Assembly: GCA_946221025.1 (NCBI GenBank)
Contig: CAMIMS010000046.1
Coordinates: 1-14,439 of the forward strand
Length of the DNA stretch: 14,439 nucleotides
Direction: 5' to 3'
DNA from: an uncultured Pseudoclavibacter sp.
GTDB lineage: Bacteria; Actinomycetota; Actinomycetes; Actinomycetales; Microbacteriaceae
Position numbers and translations under genes: made by a program. Under the pieces are notes generated by a model that worked only from the letters and a program-made list of their open reading frames with translations, did not search any database and was not told the DNA's origin. Of this stretch, positions 11,370 to 14,439 are shown piece by piece. Each line of letters starts with the position of its first letter. Within the stretch, counting starts at the first letter, position 1.

Positions 11370-12613
11370 GCAGCGTGCTCGTGGTGAACTCCGGTTCATC
11401 CTCACTCAAATATCAGCTCATCGATATGGGCACCGAGCAGGTGCTCGCAAGCGGCGTGCTCGAGCGCATCGGCGAGCCGGTCGGCTCCATCCGTCACGAG
11501 AACGCTGACGGTCGCACTGACGCCCCCGCGCAGTTCGACGACCACGAAGCAGCGTTCCAGGCCATGCTCGACGCGTTCGTTGAGCACGGACCGAGCCTCG
11601 TCGACTCGCCACCGGTCGCCGTTGGGCACCGCGTCGTGCAGGGAGCGCGTCGATTCTTCGAGCCGACCGTGGTCGATGACACGGTGATGCGCGATATCGA
11701 AGAGCTCAGCCCCCTCGCGCCACTGCACAACCCGGCGAACCTCTCCGGTATTCGCGGGGCGAGACGCGTGTTCCCCGATCTGCCGCATGTGGCCGTGTTC
11801 GACACCGCGTTCCACACCACGATGCCCGATGCCGCGTCCACGTATGCGATCGATAAGCGTACGGCCGAGAAGTTCCGCGTGCGTCGCTACGGCGCGCACG
11901 GCACGAGTCACCGCTTCATCGCCCGGGCCGCGGCCGAGTTTCTCGGCAAGCCCCTCGACCAGCTGCGGCTGATCAGCCTGCACATCGGCAATGGCGCGAG
12001 CGCCTGCGCGATCAACGGCGGCATCTCGGTGGACACGAGCATGGGCCTCACGCCGCTCGAGGGGCTCGTGATGGGCACGCGCTCGGGCGATATCGACCCG
12101 GCCGTGCTCATCCACCTGCACCGCCAGGCGGGCATGGACTTTGACGAGCTCGACACGTTGCTCAACCGCAAGTCGGGACTGTACGGGCTCACCGGTTCTG
12201 GCGACGTTCGGGATGTGACCGCGCGCGCGAAGGCCGGTGACTCGCTCGCGAAGGTGGCGCTGGATGTGTATGCCCACCGCATCCGCGCCTACATCGGCGC
12301 GTACCTGGCGCAGCTTCGCGGTGCGGACGCGATCGTGTGGACAGCCGGTGTGGGTGAGAACTCGCCGGAGGTGCGTGAGCTCACGCTCGCCGGGATGGAG
12401 CCGCTCGGCATCGAGCTTGACCCGGCGCGGAACGAGGCGCCGGAGCGGGTGGCGCGGCGGATCGCCACCGATTCGTCGCCGATTGATGTGCTCGTGATTC
12501 CGACGAATGAGGAGCTTGAGATCGCGCGGCAGACGCTCGCGGCGGCGCGCATTCCGGCGACGCTTCCGCAACTGCGAAGGGCGCCTGCTGATCAGCAACC
12601 CCGGGCTGATTAG
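11366..12613 (+). CDS. ackA: Acetate kinase
   Basis: AckA (415 residues) transfers phosphate between acetyl-phosphate and ADP, giving acetate and ATP; with Pta it forms the acetate overflow/assimilation pathway. The ASKHA-fold motifs are all present: VVNSGSSSLKYQ with Asn8, VGHRVVQGARRF with Arg89, FDTAFHTTMP with catalytic Asp146, RRYGAHGTSH with His178, HIGNGASACAINGG (206-219), MGTRSGDIDP with Arg239, TAGVGENSPEVRE (326-338) and the C-terminal metal-binding Glu in PTNEELEIAR (about 382). Its length is within the family's 395-415. The ATG overlaps the pta stop by 4 bp, so the two are one transcription unit with translational coupling. A 46-bp palindrome begins 19 bp after the stop. Confidence 0.98.
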   Translation: MSSVLVVNSGSSSLKYQLIDMGTEQVLASGVLERIGEPVGSIRHENADGRTDAPAQFDDHEAAFQAMLDAFVEHGPSLVDSPPVAVGHRVVQGARRFFEPTVVDDTVMRDIEELSPLAPLHNPANLSGIRGARRVFPDLPHVAVFDTAFHTTMPDAASTYAIDKRTAEKFRVRRYGAHGTSHRFIARAAAEFLGKPLDQLRLISLHIGNGASACAINGGISVDTSMGLTPLEGLVMGTRSGDIDPAVLIHLHRQAGMDFDELDTLLNRKSGLYGLTGSGDVRDVTARAKAGDSLAKVALDVYAHRIRAYIGAYLAQLRGADAIVWTAGVGENSPEVRELTLAGMEPLGIELDPARNEAPERVARRIATDSSPIDVLVIPTNEELEIARQTLAAARIPATLPQLRRAPADQQPRAD

Positions 12614-12632
12614 GGGGCGCGTGCAGATTGCA

Positions 12633-12678
12633 CAAATAGTCAGTGGCAGCCAAATATTTGGCTGCCACTGACTATTTG
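12633..12678. repeat. Perfect 46-bp palindrome between ackA and dnaX
   Basis: Bases 12633-12655 are exactly complementary to 12656-12678, with no spacer; the centre is CAAATATTTG (12651-12660). GC is about 43%, far below the surroundings. TTGCACA occurs at 12628-12634 and again at 12685-12691, flanking it. It could end the pta-ackA transcript as a hairpin, but it lacks a T-run and any loop. It could also be an inverted-repeat element or a protein-binding site. Confidence 0.9.
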
Positions 12679-12717
12679 AGCATGTTGCACATCCACCCTG
12701 GCATGAGCGGTGCGACC

Positions 12718-12730
12718 TACGATGGTCGCC
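12718..12730 (+). promoter_or_regulatory. -10 box of dnaX, leaderless type
   Basis: TACGAT (12718-12723) ends 7 nt before ATG 12731. No Shine-Dalgarno is present. An in-frame ATG at 12722 overlaps this box and is therefore less likely to be the start. Confidence 0.5.
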
Positions 12731-14439
12731 ATGTCCACAGCGCTGTATCGACGGTATCGGCCGGACACCTTCGCCGAGATGATCGGGCAGTCGCAGGTGA
12801 CCGAGCCGCTCATGACGGCGCTTCGCAACGGCCGCGTCAACCACGCGTACCTCTTCTCAGGCCCGCGCGGATGCGGCAAGACGAGCTCCGCGCGCATCCT
12901 CGCCCGCTGCCTGAACTGCGAACAGGGCCCGACCGACACCCCCTGCGGGAAGTGCGATAGCTGCCGCGAACTCGCTCGCGACGGTGGCGGCTCCCTCGAC
13001 GTGATTGAGATCGACGCCGCAAGCCACGGTGGCGTCGACGACGCCCGCGACCTCCGCGACCGGGCGGTGCTCGCGCCGACCCGCGACCGCTACAAGATCT
13101 TCATCATCGACGAGGCGCACATGGTCTCGTCAGCCGGATTCAACGCCCTCCTGAAGGTGGTTGAAGAGCCGCCGGAGCATGTGCGATTCGTGTTCGCGAC
13201 GACCGAGCCCGAGAAGGTCATTGGCACGATCCGGTCGCGCACGCACCACTTCCCATTCCGCCTCATCCCGCCCGCGCTCATGCTCGAGTTCCTCGAGCAG
13301 ATCTGCGCCGAGGAGGGAGTCACCGCCGAGCCCGGCGTGCTGCCGATCGTGGTGCGTGCCGGTGGAGGCTCGGCCCGTGACACGCTCTCGCTCCTCGACC
13401 AGATCATCGGCGGCTCCGAAGGCAACGAGCTGTCCTACGAGCGGGCGGCGGCGCTGCTCGGCTTCACCTCATCGGAGCTCCTCGATGCGGTCGTGGATGC
13501 GTTCGCGAACCACGACGCGGCGGCCGCCTACGTGTCGACCGACCGCGTGATCCAGTCGGGGCAGGACCCTCGCCGCTTCGTCGAAGACCTGCTCGAGCGC
13601 ATCCGCGACCTGATCATTGTGAGCGCGACCGGCGAGGGTGCCGCTTCGGTGCTGCGCGGGGCGTCACCGGATGAGCTTGAGCGGCTTCGCAATCAGGCCG
13701 GGCGGTTCACGCCCGCGCAGTTGACGACGATGGCCGAGACCGTGGATTCGAGCCTCACTGAAATGACGGGCGTCACCTCACCGAAGCTGCACCTCGAGGT
13801 GATGATCGCGAGGGTGCTCGTGCAGTTGCGCGCTGCGTTCGGTGAAGCGGGGGAGCCGGCCCCGTCGGCCGCCAGTCTCCAGCCAGCCCGTGCGCCGAGC
13901 GCGCCGCAACCGGCAGCGGCCCCGGTGCCGCAGGCAGCCACGTCGCCCGAACCTGCCCCTCCGCAGCCGCAGAGGATGCAGACGCGTCAGGCGACGGCCG
14001 AGTACCAGCGCGCCGCAGCCCCCGCTGACGTCGAGCGTTCCAGTGACGGTCGCGCGACGGAGCCGGTCTCCGCTAGTGCCGACGCGAAGTCGCCCGAGCG
14101 CCCCTCCAATCGTGAGTCGAACTCCGCGACCGGCGGCCCGTCCAAACAGCAGCCTGAGCAAAACGCGGCACCGCAGGCCGACGCCGGAACCAACGCATCC
14201 GCAGGCGCCGCACCCACCCGCGACCCGTCGGAGGTGTCGACCGAGCAGTTCCGCGACGCGTGGCCGAGCATTCTCGAGCACGTCAAGCGCAATGCGGGGA
14301 TGAACGCATCCACCATCGTGATGAACATCCAGCCGGTCACGTACGCCGACGGGGTGTTCGTGTTCGAGATCGCGAACCGGCCGCTGCTTGAGCAGTTCAA
14401 GGATCGCGCTGCGGAGCCGGTTCGGAACGCCGTCGCGGA
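12731..14439 (+). CDS. dnaX: DNA polymerase III subunit gamma/tau, partial (no stop in window)
   Basis: DnaX is the ATPase of the clamp loader that places the beta clamp on DNA; the tau part links the polymerase core to the helicase. The first 569 codons are present. The start is MSTALYRRYRPDTFAEMIGQ. Walker A is GPRGCGKT (44-51). The zinc-binding Cys are C63, C72, C75 and C78. Walker B is FIIDEAH (124-130), and sensor 1 is FATTEPEKVIGTIRSRTHHF. Domain III follows (about 230-370). Then comes a long Ala/Pro/Gln-rich linker (about 375-510), and a C-terminal region beginning STEQFRDAWPSILEHVKRNA leads to the window edge. No A/G slippery heptamer is visible, so only the long form is expected from this part. 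It lies downstream of pta-ackA with a separate leaderless-type promoter. Confidence 0.97.
   Translation, partial: MSTALYRRYRPDTFAEMIGQSQVTEPLMTALRNGRVNHAYLFSGPRGCGKTSSARILARCLNCEQGPTDTPCGKCDSCRELARDGGGSLDVIEIDAASHGGVDDARDLRDRAVLAPTRDRYKIFIIDEAHMVSSAGFNALLKVVEEPPEHVRFVFATTEPEKVIGTIRSRTHHFPFRLIPPALMLEFLEQICAEEGVTAEPGVLPIVVRAGGGSARDTLSLLDQIIGGSEGNELSYERAAALLGFTSSELLDAVVDAFANHDAAAAYVSTDRVIQSGQDPRRFVEDLLERIRDLIIVSATGEGAASVLRGASPDELERLRNQAGRFTPAQLTTMAETVDSSLTEMTGVTSPKLHLEVMIARVLVQLRAAFGEAGEPAPSAASLQPARAPSAPQPAAAPVPQAATSPEPAPPQPQRMQTRQATAEYQRAAAPADVERSSDGRATEPVSASADAKSPERPSNRESNSATGGPSKQQPEQNAAPQADAGTNASAGAAPTRDPSEVSTEQFRDAWPSILEHVKRNAGMNASTIVMNIQPVTYADGVFVFEIANRPLLEQFKDRAAEPVRNAVA

Noticed and set aside
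12722..12730. Earlier in-frame dnaX start (MVAMSTALYRR)
   Set aside because: The codon overlaps the TACGAT -10 box. The family N-terminus fits the ATG at 12731.
12643..12960. Short plus-strand frame starting MAAKYLAATDYL
   Set aside because: It starts inside the perfect palindrome; the same peptide is encoded on the opposite strand. It then overlaps dnaX in the wrong frame.
13850..14250. Programmed frameshift site in dnaX for a gamma form
   Set aside because: No A-rich slippery heptamer with a downstream stem is visible in the linker, so only the long form is supported here.

Overview
The window looks like chromosomal DNA from a high-GC Actinobacterium, most likely Micrococcales/Microbacteriaceae. 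This is an inference from four things: the high-GC coding style, surface proteins with LAXTG (class E type) sorting signals, a short SRP RNA lying close to dnaX, and frequent TANNNT -10 boxes placed 6-7 nt before start codons (leaderless mRNAs). No mobile element with a recognisable transposase or integrase is present, but several accessory or decaying pieces are.

Layout, left to right. (1) On the minus strand: the first 125 codons of an unrecognised protein (1-376), preceded by a PfkB-family sugar(-phosphate) kinase of the 1-phosphofructokinase type (461-1495). (2) Divergent from the kinase, a stand-alone HsdR-N-like PD-(D/E)XK nuclease (1728-2813), separated from it by a region with repeated GAAAC/GTTTC half-sites. 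(3) The rplJ-rplL ribosomal stalk operon (3142-4092), with a promoter, a structured leader ending in an intrinsic attenuator (L10-leader type), and a strong terminator. (4) Two consecutive secreted, wall-anchored proteins with LASTG and LAQTG sorting signals (4322-5494, 5690-6619), each with its own leaderless-type promoter; no sortase is in the window. (5) A divergent TetR regulator / DoxX-like membrane protein pair (6707-7801), with two 21-bp imperfect palindromes between them that look like the TetR operators. (6) tRNA-Ser(GGA) with its terminator; a second copy of the tRNA 3' end plus terminator lies 151 bp downstream, followed by a frameshifted cell-wall-binding-repeat (CWB2) pseudogene. 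(7) SRP RNA (ffs) on the minus strand, then pta-ackA (9183-12613, overlapping by 4 bp), a perfect 46-bp palindrome, and the start of dnaX (12731 to window end).

Functionally, pta-ackA is the acetyl-CoA / acetyl-phosphate / acetate overflow pathway that yields ATP. rplJ-rplL build the ribosomal stalk. dnaX encodes the clamp-loader subunit. tRNA-Ser, ffs and dnaX are a common neighbourhood in Gram-positive bacteria; here a surface-protein pseudogene and pta-ackA lie within it. The most interesting items are the tRNA 3'-end duplication, the 46-bp palindrome, the tandem LAXTG surface-protein pair, the solitary HsdR-N nuclease, the paired TetR operators, and a marked excess of the pentamer GGATG/CATCC across the window. 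I did not find a convincing multi-gene novel system.
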